A stretch of 64,000 nt of DNA from Johnsonella ignava ATCC 51276 (GCF_000235445.1 NZ_JH378830.1:376933-440932), one strand, 5' to 3'; positions 25,551-35,489 are shown, numbered from the stretch's first letter. Notes: generated from the letters alone by a model not told the origin. Program-made: numbers and translations.

Positions 25551-26423
25551 CTAGTTATCTGCAGGCTGTGTATTATCATTATTATCGTTTAGATAATCTT
25601 CCTTTAGTTCAGTTATTATAAGGACCTCCTGAAGAGTATCAAAACTTGCAACAGGTACAAGATATCCGCTTTTAGTAAGCATATTCGGATCGGGAGCTAT
25701 ATCATAAGCATAACCTATAAGTATGCCGGGCAGAAATTTTCTGCTTATATTTGAAGTAACAATTTTGTCCCCATCCTTTATATCGGCACCCTGCCTTATA
25801 TCATTCAACCTCAGTTTTCCCTGTTCATAAAGCTGAAGATCGCCTGCAACTATACAGTTTTCATTTGAATTTAAGGTCATGGCACTTACTCTGCTTACAT
25901 CATCTATTATGGAACGCACGGTAGCATAATTTGAACCGACATCAGTTACTATACCTACAAGTCCTCCGTCCGCAAGGACATTCATATCAGCCTTTATCCC
26001 GTCAAGTGCTCCCTTATCTATCCTGAACACCTGAAACCATCCTACTGAATCCTTTGCAATTATTCTTGCTCCTACCATGTGGTATTTATTATATTCATCA
26101 CTTAATTTATAAAGTTCTCTCAGCCTTTTAAGCTCACGGCTGTCTGCAGCAAGCCTTGTGTTTTCCATTAAAAGTTCATTTATTCTTGCGTTTAATTTTT
26201 CATTATCATCAAGAACCGTTCTTAACTTTTTATTTTCTTCAATATTGTTATATATAGCCCTGCCTGCTATATTTACTCCTGCCTGCACAGGCATAAGTAT
26301 ATAGCCTACACCTGTACGAAGGGGCAGAAGCCATGAATCCTTTACTGTTGTTATACCGATAGTTATAATACAGACAAGACTCAATGCCATAAGTATGAGC
26401 CTGTTGTCCTTTAGTTCCTTCAT
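25551..26423 (-). CDS. mreC: rod shape-determining protein MreC
   Basis: A 290-residue bitopic protein of the elongasome. One N-terminal span (LILMALSLVCIITIGITTVK) is followed by a coiled coil (about residues 60-105, NIEENKKLRTVLDDNEKLNARINELLMEN) and the two-barrel extracellular domain (VGARIIAKDSVGWFQVFRIDKGALDGIKADMNVLADGGLVGIVTDVG). It overlaps radC by four bases (ATGA). The usual upstream mreB is not in this window. Confidence 0.94.
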   Translation of the reverse strand: MKELKDNRLILMALSLVCIITIGITTVKDSWLLPLRTGVGYILMPVQAGVNIAGRAIYNNIEENKKLRTVLDDNEKLNARINELLMENTRLAADSRELKRLRELYKLSDEYNKYHMVGARIIAKDSVGWFQVFRIDKGALDGIKADMNVLADGGLVGIVTDVGSNYATVRSIIDDVSRVSAMTLNSNENCIVAGDLQLYEQGKLRLNDIRQGADIKDGDKIVTSNISRKFLPGILIGYAYDIAPDPNMLTKSGYLVPVASFDTLQEVLIITELKEDYLNDNNDNTQPADN

Positions 26424-27121
26424 AAGTTTCCCTGTTCTCTAAAACTGTGATATATATTATCTCCTATTATTATATGGTCGTTTAAATAAATACCGACGCT
26501 TTTACATCCATTTGCCACTATCTCCGTAACTTTTCTGTCATCATCACTCGGGCTCGGATTTCCGCTTGGGTGGTTATGTATCATTATAACGTTTACCGCC
26601 TGATGTTTAAGTGCATCTATAAGCACTTCTCTTACTGATATAAGCGATGCGTTCACTGTACCTATTGTGATAAGAGAATCGCTTATAAGTCTCTGCCTTG
26701 TGTCAAGATAGGCAAGTCTTAATTCCTCCTGCTCAAGATGACGCATATCCTGCATATAATATCCGGCACAATTTGCCGGGCTGTTAAAACAGACCGCTTT
26801 TATAGCCGCCTCTCTTTTCCATATCCTTTTTGCAAGTTCACCTATGCATAAAAGCTGTACTGCCTTTACCTTGCCTATACCGTTTATCTTTATATATTCA
26901 TCATAGCTTTTGTGCATAAGACATGTTATTCCTTTGGCAGGTCCTGATAAATTCAGTATATGATTTGCAAGTGCAACTGAATTCAAATTTTTAGTGCCTG
27001 TACGCAAAATTACGGCAAGAAGTTCGGCATCGGTAAGTGATGAAGGTCCGAACTCAAGACATCTCTCATAGGGTCTTTCATCACTTGGCATATCCTTTAT
27101 ACCTGTATTTATTATGTTCAT
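26420..27121 (-). CDS. radC: RadC/JAB (MPN) domain protein
   Basis: A 233-residue RadC family protein. Helix-hairpin-helix-type DNA-binding region in the N-terminal third (PYERCLEFGPSSLTDAELLAVILRTGT, then YIKINGIGKVKAVQLL) is followed by a JAB metalloprotease-like domain with the metal motif MIHNHPSGNPSPSDDD and the Glu in VSVREVLIDAL-like context. Despite its name, its role in DNA repair is not established. It commonly precedes mreB/mreC in Firmicutes; here it is fused in operon with mreC by an ATGA overlap and mreB is missing between them. Confidence 0.95.
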   Translation of the reverse strand: MNIINTGIKDMPSDERPYERCLEFGPSSLTDAELLAVILRTGTKNLNSVALANHILNLSGPAKGITCLMHKSYDEYIKINGIGKVKAVQLLCIGELAKRIWKREAAIKAVCFNSPANCAGYYMQDMRHLEQEELRLAYLDTRQRLISDSLITIGTVNASLISVREVLIDALKHQAVNVIMIHNHPSGNPSPSDDDRKVTEIVANGCKSVGIYLNDHIIIGDNIYHSFREQGNL

Positions 27122-27172
27122 TTAATTCCCTTTCCGCAGCTCTCCATGTACGGTCAAGGTTAATTGTAATAT

Positions 27173-28453
27173 TTATACTGTAATTATATTATTTTCACAA
27201 AGCTTCTGAATTGAATTTAATATTCCGAATTTACCATGTTGCCAGGTAAGTCCTCCTTGAAAATATACATTATATGGTTCTCTCATAGGAGCATCTGCAC
27301 TAAGTTCAATAGAAGCTCCGGAAATAAATGCCCCTGCCGCCATTATGACCTGCGAGCTGTAACCCGGCATATCCCATGGTTGAGGGATTACATGTCCGTC
27401 AACAGGTGCGGCAGCCTGAATTCCGAAGCAGAAAGCTTTAACCGCATCAGCCGTTTTTAATGTAATTGCCTGTATTATATCATGTCTTTTTTGTTCAGCT
27501 GTAGGATGGCATTTAAAACCAAGATTTTCATAAATATATGCTGCATATACAGCTGTTTTTAATGCGGCTGCGGTAACTGACGGAGCCATAAAAAGTCCTT
27601 GATAGAAGCTTCTGTTTACTCCAAGACTTGCTCCTACTTCTTTCCCAAGTCCTGGTGCGGTAAGTCTGTATGCCGCATTTTCAATACAGCTGTGAGAACC
27701 TGCTATATAACCTCCTGTAGGAGCAAGTCCTCCTCCCGGATTTTTTATAAGGGATCCTACTATCATATCGGCACCTGCTTCAATAGGCTCTTTTTCTTCA
27801 ACAAATTCACCATAACAGTTATCAACCATACATATAACATCAGGTTTTAATGTTTTTATAAATCCTATTAACTCTCCAATCTGTTCAACTGAAAATGTAG
27901 GTCTGTCCGAGTACCCCTTAGAACGCTGGATTGTAATAAGTCTGGTTTTTTTTGATATACATTTTTTGATTTTGTCATAATCAAATGTGTCGTCGGGCAG
28001 CAGCTCTACCTGTTTATATGTTATACCATATTCCGCAAGGGAGCCTCTGCAACTTCTAATACCTATAACACCTTCAAGTGTATCATATGGTTTTCCTGCC
28101 GGGGATAAAAGTTCATCTCCGGGTCTTAAATTTCCGAAAAGAGCAAGGTTTAGAGCATGTGTTCCACTTATAATTTGAGGACGTACCAGTGCATCTTCTC
28201 CTTTAAACACCTCTGCATATACTTTTTCAAGATTATCTCTGCCTACATCATCATATCCGTACCCCGTACTTGTCCCGAAATGCATCTCACTGACTTTGTG
28301 TTCATGCATAGCATATATAACTTTAAGCTGGTTATGCTCACAGATTGTATCAATATTTCTGAATCTTTTTTCCAAAGCTTTCTCAGCTTTATTGCCCAGT
28401 TCAAACACTCTTTTTGAAATACCGAGTTTTTCATAAATCTCTTCAAGTGCCAT
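27173..28453 (-). CDS. aluminium resistance / methionine gamma-lyase family PLP enzyme (YnbB-like)
   Basis: A 426-residue fold-type-I PLP-dependent enzyme. Marks of the family are RPQIISGTHALNLALFGNLRPGDELL, TIQRSKGYSDRPTF, CMVDNCYGEFVEEKEP, and the PLP-Lys segment ADMIVGSLIKNPGGGLAPTGGYIAG. The C-terminal third includes the DMPGYSSQVIMAAGAFISGASIELSADAP block. Members are annotated as aluminium-resistance proteins or methionine gamma-lyases; the real substrate is not known. Ribosome site TTGGAG precedes the ATG. A 28-bp perfect palindrome lies about 20 bp upstream, suggesting specific regulation. Confidence 0.9.
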   Translation of the reverse strand: MALEEIYEKLGISKRVFELGNKAEKALEKRFRNIDTICEHNQLKVIYAMHEHKVSEMHFGTSTGYGYDDVGRDNLEKVYAEVFKGEDALVRPQIISGTHALNLALFGNLRPGDELLSPAGKPYDTLEGVIGIRSCRGSLAEYGITYKQVELLPDDTFDYDKIKKCISKKTRLITIQRSKGYSDRPTFSVEQIGELIGFIKTLKPDVICMVDNCYGEFVEEKEPIEAGADMIVGSLIKNPGGGLAPTGGYIAGSHSCIENAAYRLTAPGLGKEVGASLGVNRSFYQGLFMAPSVTAAALKTAVYAAYIYENLGFKCHPTAEQKRHDIIQAITLKTADAVKAFCFGIQAAAPVDGHVIPQPWDMPGYSSQVIMAAGAFISGASIELSADAPMREPYNVYFQGGLTWQHGKFGILNSIQKLCENNIITV

Positions 28454-28472
28454 ATGTAAATCTCCAAAAATT

Positions 28473-28500
28473 ATACAGGTATATGTACATATACCTGTAT
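28473..28500. promoter_or_regulatory. 28-bp perfect palindrome, operator candidate
   Basis: ATACAGGTATATGT is followed immediately by its exact reverse complement. On the minus strand its end overlaps TGTATAAT, an extended -10-like element just before the ribosome site of the YnbB-like gene. The position and symmetry fit a repressor or activator site; the regulator is unknown. Confidence 0.6.
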
Positions 28501-28653
28501 CTCTTATAATAATATAAATTTACTGATTTGTCTATTATATTGTTGAAGTACATTGCAGACAGAAAATAGAAATTTAAATTTTTCTTTTTTGTTTTTAAGT
28601 ATTTATAATTTTTAATTTGTATTTCCTGACTGACTGTACTATATATTCTGCGT

Positions 28654-29568
28654 TTATTTTATCCATTTATCACCGGTATTATCATTTACATTTTTAAAAT
28701 CTATACCATAAGCTTTTTTTATTTCTTCAAGCAGTTTTTGCGAATCTGAGTCAAAAAGCTTAGGCGTTATTATTATATCGGCAGTAATATATCTCTGATC
28801 TGAAAGCTGTTTTGTATAGATTATTCCATAATATTTATATGTTATATCGTCTCTCTTTCCGGTATCATAATATTTAAAATACTCTATTTTTTCACCGTCA
28901 ATTGATATATTTTTACCTGTTTTCAGTCCGGGATATATTCTGTTAAGCCTGTTTCGTGAAGCATCAAGATTTCCTGAGACATCATCAGCGGCATTTACTC
29001 CGACAGTTATATGTACTCCATGACTGCCTCCTCCTATAATTCCCGGAGAAAGATTTACACTTCCTCCATAAGGTATATAGGCATCTCTGATTTTATTATC
29101 AATATCATTGTAATGCCCCACTCCCAGATAATTATAGTCGGATGCTTTTTTAAAATCTACCTGTTTTAGATTTTCATTCTCCCAATCATTTTGTTCTTCT
29201 TTAAAGAGCCAGTCTCTTTTTTTTAGAGAATCTTTTACAACCTCTTCAATGCTCTGTTTTTCACTCTCAAGTTCCTCGCTGCTTTTTTCAGATTCAGTAT
29301 TTTCAGCAGCAGATAAGGCGGCAGGATTTTCCTGTAGATTTGTTATATCCTGTGAGCCTGAATTATTATTTGTTTTATCCGATGCAATGGTTTGTGAAGG
29401 CACAGCTGCCGGCTGTGCAGGGTCTCCACCTTTTTGTACCTGTTCGGTCAAACCGCCTGAACCTGCATTTACAGAACTTCCTGTACAGGCATTAAGCAAA
29501 AGAATGGGAAGAACTGTAAGAATGCCTGATTTCAGTATAAATATTGCTTTTTTACTGATTCCGCTCAT
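28654..29568 (-). CDS. lipoprotein of unknown function
   Basis: A 304-residue secreted protein. The signal peptide ends in a lipobox (LLLNAC, Cys near residue 28). Residues 30-110 are a Ser/Glu/Gln/Ala-rich linker. The folded part from about 115 contains LGVGHYNDIDNKIRDAYIPYGG, GSHGVHITVGVNAAD, and alternating strands DITYKYYGIIYTKQLSDQRYITADIIITPK, resembling a small cell-surface beta domain. No family recognised with confidence. It follows the transglutaminase-like gene by about 120 bp on the same strand. Confidence 0.72.
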   Translation of the reverse strand: MSGISKKAIFILKSGILTVLPILLLNACTGSSVNAGSGGLTEQVQKGGDPAQPAAVPSQTIASDKTNNNSGSQDITNLQENPAALSAAENTESEKSSEELESEKQSIEEVVKDSLKKRDWLFKEEQNDWENENLKQVDFKKASDYNYLGVGHYNDIDNKIRDAYIPYGGSVNLSPGIIGGGSHGVHITVGVNAADDVSGNLDASRNRLNRIYPGLKTGKNISIDGEKIEYFKYYDTGKRDDITYKYYGIIYTKQLSDQRYITADIIITPKLFDSDSQKLLEEIKKAYGIDFKNVNDNTGDKWIK

Positions 29569-29690
29569 TTTTAAAATAATACCTCCATATAACTTTATTA
29601 TATTTTAAAATTTAAGTCATCTGTAATTATTTTAATTTTTTATGTAAAAATAGCTTTAAAAGAATATTAAGTTATTTCATAAAATATCGA

Positions 29691-30482
29691 CTATTTTATC
29701 CCCTGAAAGTATCTGTTTACCTTGTCAGTACCGTATATATCAGAATTACATTCATGCGTTGTATCATCCCATGAAGAATGACTTTGTCCACCTATTGCTT
29801 TGATTTTTTCTGATGTAAGATTTATATAGTTATTTAGAAGTTTATCATAGCCGTATATTTTATTTGGCTGCCCATCTATTGTAGGATCTTCCCATGATAC
29901 ATCAACATGATAATAATTTCCGTCATCCAGCTTTACTATATTCCATGAATGTCCATTTCCCGCTACTTTAATGGATTCAAGACCACAGCGTTTTGCAAGC
30001 ACATTAAAACATTTAGTATATCCGTCGCATACCGCTTCATGATTTATAAGTGCACCATATGCCGAAAAGTCTTCATCAATATTGGCATTTGCATTACGTC
30101 TGGCTGCAGCATAATCTATATTTGACACCATGAATTTGATTATTTCCATTTCTCTTTTAAATCGCCAGTCTTCACTGCCTTCAGGAATTTTGCCCTCTAT
30201 ATATCTGTTGTAAAAATCATCGGCTGCAGCAGCCACTGCAGCTTTCGACATAGCATATCTTTCAGGATTTTCTATTTCAATCTCATGCTTTATATAATTG
30301 CCGTTTTGGTCTACATTAACCTTTGCAGTTACACTTTTACCTATATAAGCCGGATCATTTAATATTTCATAGGCCTCTTTTTTTACAAAATCAGGTATAT
30401 TGTCAGCATATACATCTAAACAACTTATAAGCGGAATACCTGATAACAATAATAAAATAAATATAGTTAAAAATTTTTTCAC
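29691..30482 (-). CDS. secreted transglutaminase-like (papain-fold) protein
   Basis: A 263-residue exported protein with an N-terminal signal (FLTIFILLLLSGIPLISCLDVYA). The transglutaminase-like catalytic triad is visible: Cys152 in HEAVCDGYTKCFN, His178 in GNGHSWNIV, and Asp194 in YYHVDVSWEDP. Before it lies DWRFKREMEIIKFMVSNIDY, the usual lead helix. Such proteins may act as surface peptidases or cross-linkers; substrate unknown. A Cys at about residue 21 in PLISCLD could be a degenerate lipobox, so lipid attachment is possible. GGAGGGTA precedes the ATG. Confidence 0.87.
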   Translation of the reverse strand: MKKFLTIFILLLLSGIPLISCLDVYADNIPDFVKKEAYEILNDPAYIGKSVTAKVNVDQNGNYIKHEIEIENPERYAMSKAAVAAAADDFYNRYIEGKIPEGSEDWRFKREMEIIKFMVSNIDYAAARRNANANIDEDFSAYGALINHEAVCDGYTKCFNVLAKRCGLESIKVAGNGHSWNIVKLDDGNYYHVDVSWEDPTIDGQPNKIYGYDKLLNNYINLTSEKIKAIGGQSHSSWDDTTHECNSDIYGTDKVNRYFQGIK

Positions 30483-30525
30483 ACTTGTACCCTCCTATAC
30501 AAATTTAATGCAAATATATATTTTT

Positions 30526-31254
30526 TTATTCATCCCAACTGTGATATACTGCCTGTACATCATCTTCAGCGTTTAAAAGTTCTATTATGCGGTTCATATT
30601 TTTAATATCATTCTCATCACTTAAAACAACTTTATTTTGTGGAATCATCGTGATTTCCGCATCAACCATAGGTATCCCTGCTTTTTCAACAGCCTCTCTT
30701 ACAGCCCCAAAATCATCAGGTGATGTAAGGATTTCATAACTGTCATCCTCAACTATAAAATCATCCGCTCCCATATCAAGCACAAGCAGCATAAGTTCAT
30801 CAGTTTCCATGTCAACTTCCGATTTATCTATTATAATCTGCCCTTTCTTATCAAACATATATGATACACAGCCCTGTGCCCCGACATTACCGCAACCTTT
30901 TGTAAAAGCGGAGCGCACATTTGCAGCGGTACGATTTTTATTGTCGGTAAGTGTCTCAACTATTATAGCAACACCCGAAGGACCGTAGCCTTCATAGGTA
31001 TTATGTTCATAATTTACCGCTGATACATCCCCGGCTGCCTTTTTAATACCCCTTTCTATTGTATCATTAGGCACATTATTTGCTTTTGCTTTTGCTATCA
31101 CATCTCTTAATTTTGAATTATTGTTTGGATCAGGACCTCCCTCCTTTACCGCAACAGCTATCTCTCTGCCTATAATGGTAAAAATTTTACCCTTTGCAGC
31201 ATCATTTTTTTCTTTTTTATGTTTTATATTTGCAAATTTTGAATGTCCTGACAT
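30526..31254 (-). CDS. yebC: YebC/PmpR (TACO1) family protein
   Basis: A 242-residue protein that opens with the diagnostic MSGHSKFANIKHKKEKNDAAKGKIFT and continues RDVIAKAKANNVPNDTIERGIKKA, EGYGPSGVAIIVETLTDNKNRT, and GCVSYMFDKKGQI. Members act as DNA-binding regulators or, as recent work on the family indicates, in translation of difficult sequences. AAAAGGAG precedes the ATG. It seems to head the minus-strand transcription that includes the transglutaminase-like and lipoprotein genes downstream. Confidence 0.96.
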   Translation of the reverse strand: MSGHSKFANIKHKKEKNDAAKGKIFTIIGREIAVAVKEGGPDPNNNSKLRDVIAKAKANNVPNDTIERGIKKAAGDVSAVNYEHNTYEGYGPSGVAIIVETLTDNKNRTAANVRSAFTKGCGNVGAQGCVSYMFDKKGQIIIDKSEVDMETDELMLLVLDMGADDFIVEDDSYEILTSPDDFGAVREAVEKAGIPMVDAEITMIPQNKVVLSDENDIKNMNRIIELLNAEDDVQAVYHSWDE

Positions 31255-31307
31255 ATATTCTCCTTTTAATAAATTTTATAAAATCCTTTTTGTTTTTATT
31301 GTTTTAA

Positions 31308-32702
31308 TCAGTTTAATTCAGTAGTAAGATTTTTAAGCCATTTGTATTTCCTGTATCTTATATAACCTAAAATCGTCTTGTATATTTCCTCACTTGTTAC
31401 CATCGCATATACTATATAAACCGGTACTTTTAAAACAAGCCCCCCTATAAAAGCAAGAGGTACTCCTATAAGCCATACTCCGCTTATATCAATTAAAAAG
31501 CTTGCTTTGGTATCGCCTCCGCTTCTTAATATTCCCACAAGGTTTACAGTACTCATACCTACAAACGGCTGCAAAAATGCATGCATTAAAAAGCATATTA
31601 CTACATCATGTCTTACCTTATCACTTATATTAAACATAAATGAGTAGCGTTCACCTGCCAAAAGACATATTATTGACGCAAATACCCCCATTAGGACAGA
31701 AAGGATATAAAAATATGAAGCGTATTTTTTTGCCTTTTCAAGATGGTCGGCTCCCATTTCATTTCCCAGTATTACCACACTTGCCGCTGCAAGACCCATA
31801 AATACTGTAAGTGTTATATCCGTAAATGTCGTTGCAACAGTTACGGCAGCAACCGCATTGTCTCCCATACGCCCATAAGCTATCGAATATATGGTAATTC
31901 CAAGTCCCCACATAAGTTCATTTGCAATCACAGGAGTTGAATTTACCAGAAACTGTCTGAATATATTGTTTCCGAAGCTAAACATTTCTTTAAGTGAACA
32001 TACAAGAGGCGATTTCTTAAGCCTTATAATCAAAAGTACTGCAATACATTCAGCAGCTCTCGCAATAAGTGTTGCATATGCGGCTCCCTGCACTCCTAAT
32101 GCAGGCATACCGAAATTTCCGAATATAAGCATATAGTTTGCAGTTATATTTATAATTATAGCACTTATACTTGTTATTACAGGTATTGTAACCTGTCCGG
32201 TTGCACGAAGTGCATAAACATGTATATTAGTTACAGCTGTAAAAGGATATGAAAAACATACTATTGTAAGATACGAAATTCCAATATTTACAGTTTCAGG
32301 TGATTCTGTAAATATTTTCATAAGTATTTCAGGTATAAAAAATGCTGCTGCACTGAATATAAAAGAAGCACTTACTGCTGTTAAAAGCCCAATACCTAAA
32401 ACCTTTCTTATGCTCTTTACATCCTTATTGCCCCAGTACTGTGCAGACAGAAGACCCGTACCGCTTGATATGCCGAAAACTAAAAGTGCAAATACAAAAT
32501 ACACCTTATTTCCAAGACCTACGGCAGCAATAGCACCAGTACCCAGACTGCCTATCATAATAGTATCAAGCATATTTACTATCATATTCAGCAGATTTTG
32601 CAATGTAACAGGTACAGCTATCCCAAGCATACGTTTTAAAAAGGAAATATCTTTAATCATATCTGAAAAAACAGAAAATGATATTTTATTATATTTACTC
32701 AT
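31308..32702 (-). CDS. MATE family efflux transporter
   Basis: A multidrug and toxin extrusion exporter of about 464 residues with twelve membrane spans in two homologous halves. N-terminal motif: LKRMLGIAVPVTLQNLLNMIVNMLDTIMIGSLGTGAIAAVGLGNKV. The second half starts near residue 240 (NIFRQFLVNSTPVIANELMWGLG). The substrate cannot be read from sequence. The ATG at 32702 overlaps the end of the CBS-domain gene by eight bases; an in-frame ATG at 32741 with a GGGGAAG site is a real alternative. Confidence 0.93.
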   Translation of the reverse strand: MSKYNKISFSVFSDMIKDISFLKRMLGIAVPVTLQNLLNMIVNMLDTIMIGSLGTGAIAAVGLGNKVYFVFALLVFGISSGTGLLSAQYWGNKDVKSIRKVLGIGLLTAVSASFIFSAAAFFIPEILMKIFTESPETVNIGISYLTIVCFSYPFTAVTNIHVYALRATGQVTIPVITSISAIIINITANYMLIFGNFGMPALGVQGAAYATLIARAAECIAVLLIIRLKKSPLVCSLKEMFSFGNNIFRQFLVNSTPVIANELMWGLGITIYSIAYGRMGDNAVAAVTVATTFTDITLTVFMGLAAASVVILGNEMGADHLEKAKKYASYFYILSVLMGVFASIICLLAGERYSFMFNISDKVRHDVVICFLMHAFLQPFVGMSTVNLVGILRSGGDTKASFLIDISGVWLIGVPLAFIGGLVLKVPVYIVYAMVTSEEIYKTILGYIRYRKYKWLKNLTTELN

Positions 32703-34083
32703 TTTTATATTGTTTCTTAACTTCTTTTCCGGGTCTTTCATCCATATCTTCCCCTTCCGCTTTAAGCTTTTCCACCTTAAGCGAGTGTATCATTTTATTT
32801 TCCACCCTTACTGCACTGAATCTGCATCCATGCATATCAACATGAAACTTCTCTCCATCGGCAGGTATACGGTCAAGTTTTGAAATTATAAGACCGTTTA
32901 AGGTATCAAAATTTTCTTCCTCCTCCTCAGCAAATTCTATACCAAGTGCCTCAGCAACATCATCAAGATCCGCCATACCCTGTATATTAAAGCTGCCATC
33001 CTTGTTTTTTATAATCATTTCTTCGTCAACATCATATTCATCCATAATGTTTCCAACTATTTCCTCAAGTATATCTTCCATCGTTACAAGACCGGCAGTC
33101 TGCCCATATTCGTCAACTACAACTACCATATGTGTCTTTTTTGACTGCATTTCCTTAAAAAGCGTATCAAGATTCCTTGTTTCCGGTATAAAGTGTACAG
33201 GTCTTAAAAGTTTCGGTATGGAACTCACGCTCATATGTGAATATCTGCCACTGCTTTTATTTGCATATATAAGTGCATCCTTCATATTAAGTATACCTGT
33301 TATATCATCTATATCTTCCTTATATACCGGATAGCGTGAATTACTTCCCTCATTTAACATAAAGTCAACCGCCTCTTTAAGAGAACTTTCGCCGTCTATA
33401 CATACAAGATTTTTTCTATGCGTCATGACATCAGAAGCATCCTTGTCATTCAACTCAAATATATTGGTTATCATTTTTGCTTCGCCTGAATCAAGTATTC
33501 CCTGTTCATGCCCTTCATTTACCATACTCATTATATCTTCTTCAGTAACATTGTCTTCATGTTTATCCATATCTATACCTAAAATTTTAAGTATTACAAA
33601 TGAAAGAGTATTCACAATAAATATTACAGGTGTTATAAAAAACATAAGCAGTGAAACGGCACCGACCATCCTATATGCCCATCTCTCAGGCTCTTTAAGT
33701 GCAAGTCTTTTAGGTATTACTATACCGAAGCTTACCGTAATCGCCACCATGGCTACAATAATTGCAAGTCTAATGATTATCTCCAATATACTTGTCTGTA
33801 TATTAAAAATTCTATATAATGTTTTTGAAAGATCTCCTATTATGAAGCATCCCGTTATAAATCCTATAAAATTGGATACTATCTGAATGGTATTTACAAA
33901 TTTACCCGGTCTATTTATAATCCTTAAGATTTTTCCTGCCTTAGTATCACCTTCTTCCATGCTTTTTTCCAGGTTTGTGGAATTAGAATTTTGTATTGCC
34001 GATCCAAATGAAAAGAAAATAAAATCAATTATTATAAATGCCGTAAAAATTACCAATCTGCTCCACGAGTTTCCATCTTCCAT
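32695..34083 (-). CDS. CNNM/CorC-like membrane protein (DUF21 + CBS pair + CorC-HlyC domain)
   Basis: A 462-residue protein of the family once called hemolysin. Domain order: DUF21 with about four membrane spans (SRLVIFTAFIIIDFIFF to VFIVNTLSFVILKILG), a CBS pair (DVMTHRKNLVCIDGESSLKEAVDFML; RPVHFIPETRNLDTLFKEMQSKKTHMVVVVDEYGQTAGLVTMEDILEEIVG), and the small CorC-HlyC transporter-associated domain at the C-terminus (GSFNIQGMADLDDVAEALG). Relatives move or sense Mg2+. ATG at 34083 is chosen because AGGAGG stands upstream. Confidence 0.93.
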   Translation of the reverse strand: MEDGNSWSRLVIFTAFIIIDFIFFSFGSAIQNSNSTNLEKSMEEGDTKAGKILRIINRPGKFVNTIQIVSNFIGFITGCFIIGDLSKTLYRIFNIQTSILEIIIRLAIIVAMVAITVSFGIVIPKRLALKEPERWAYRMVGAVSLLMFFITPVIFIVNTLSFVILKILGIDMDKHEDNVTEEDIMSMVNEGHEQGILDSGEAKMITNIFELNDKDASDVMTHRKNLVCIDGESSLKEAVDFMLNEGSNSRYPVYKEDIDDITGILNMKDALIYANKSSGRYSHMSVSSIPKLLRPVHFIPETRNLDTLFKEMQSKKTHMVVVVDEYGQTAGLVTMEDILEEIVGNIMDEYDVDEEMIIKNKDGSFNIQGMADLDDVAEALGIEFAEEEEENFDTLNGLIISKLDRIPADGEKFHVDMHGCRFSAVRVENKMIHSLKVEKLKAEGEDMDERPGKEVKKQYKNE

Positions 34084-34202
34084 GACTATAAAAAGTTTCC
34101 TCCTAAGTAAATTGATGCCGGAACCCCGACATATGTATTCTAACATAAAGATTTATTTATAATCAAGTGTTATACATATAAAAAGGTAGGTCCGTATTAG
34201 AT

Positions 34203-35387
34203 TTAGTATAGAAAATCCCTGTACATATCTCTGGTGTAATCCTTGATCCCGACAACAAGCTCTCCTTTTGTGTAAATTCTTGGGATTCTCTTGCTTAAAT
34301 CACATACCAGTTCATAAGGGAATTTATCACATAGCTTTGCAAGAGCTTCAACACTTATAAATTCAGAGCCGTCCCGTCCTATAACTGTAACCTCGGTACC
34401 TATATCCGCATCAGGTATACAGCTTACATCAACCATCATCTGATCCATGCATACCCTACCAAGTATATAAGCCCTTTTACCATTTATAAGTACATACCCC
34501 TTGTTGCTTAAGCTTCTGGGATATCCGTCCCCGTAGCCTATAGGTATAGTGGCAACTCTGACTCTTTTATCAGCCTTATAAACTCCGCCGTAGCTTACAG
34601 TTTCACCTTTTTCTATATACTTAACATATGTAATCATTGATTTGACGCTGAGTATAGGCTTTATATCCATATTTCCTACTCCGGTTTCATCTGAGGGAGA
34701 TATACCGTACATTATAATTCCGGCTCTTACCATATCATAAGTATCTCCTATGTTCCTGATTATAGCAGCAGAATTTGATATATGTTTTATCCTGGGTTCT
34801 ATTCCCTGTTTTTTCAGAAGAAATAAAAACTTCTTAAATCTTCTTAGCTGGGCGTAGGCAGAATCAGTATTACTTTCATCTGCCGCATACATATGTGTGA
34901 ATATACCTTCTACCTGTATATAATCAAGATCATGAATCTGTTTTACAAGCTTTGCCCCGTTTTCATTATCCTTTATACCTATGCGATTCATACCGGTATC
35001 AACGGCTATATGTATATAAGCTATCCTTGACTGTTTTTTAGCTTCATTTGATATGCTTAGTGCCTGCTTTAGGGTAAATACGGTAGCTCTTATATTGTTT
35101 TCAACAAGCTCCCTGTAATCATCTCCCGGAAGCGGACCAAGCACAAGTATAGGCTTATAAAGATTATGATAGTACAGGTTAAGTGCTTCATTAAGTGTAG
35201 ATACCGCATAAAAATCGACCAGATTTTCAAGGGTTTTTGCCACAGGTATATCGCCATGCCCATAGCCGTCAGCTTTAATTACACCTGCTATCTTGGTTTC
35301 ATGCGGTATATGTTTTTTAATTTCCTTTATATTATTTTCAAGTACATCAAGAGCAATCAATGCCCTTACTCTTTTATAATTAACCAT
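34203..35387 (-). CDS. alr: alanine racemase
   Basis: Makes D-alanine for peptidoglycan. 394 residues, PLP-dependent. The PLP-binding Lys is in AGVIKADGYGHG (about residue 38) and the second catalytic base Tyr in the C-terminal part ISYGG-type segment (VSYGGVYKA). Other motifs: HIAVDTGMNRIG, GIFTHMYAADE, HISNSAAI, VRAGIIMYG and LGRVCMDQMMVDVS. GAGGCAGTAAAT precedes the ATG. It follows the nnrD gene by about 100 bp. Confidence 0.97.
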   Translation of the reverse strand: MVNYKRVRALIALDVLENNIKEIKKHIPHETKIAGVIKADGYGHGDIPVAKTLENLVDFYAVSTLNEALNLYYHNLYKPILVLGPLPGDDYRELVENNIRATVFTLKQALSISNEAKKQSRIAYIHIAVDTGMNRIGIKDNENGAKLVKQIHDLDYIQVEGIFTHMYAADESNTDSAYAQLRRFKKFLFLLKKQGIEPRIKHISNSAAIIRNIGDTYDMVRAGIIMYGISPSDETGVGNMDIKPILSVKSMITYVKYIEKGETVSYGGVYKADKRVRVATIPIGYGDGYPRSLSNKGYVLINGKRAYILGRVCMDQMMVDVSCIPDADIGTEVTVIGRDGSEFISVEALAKLCDKFPYELVCDLSKRIPRIYTKGELVVGIKDYTRDMYRDFLY

Positions 35388-35489
35388 ATTTACTGCCTCA
35401 GGTTTATAGTTTTTATAATAATTTGCTGCTATTTATAGCAGGATAATGTATGCTTACAACAGCTTCATAGGTATATTACCTCTAGATTT

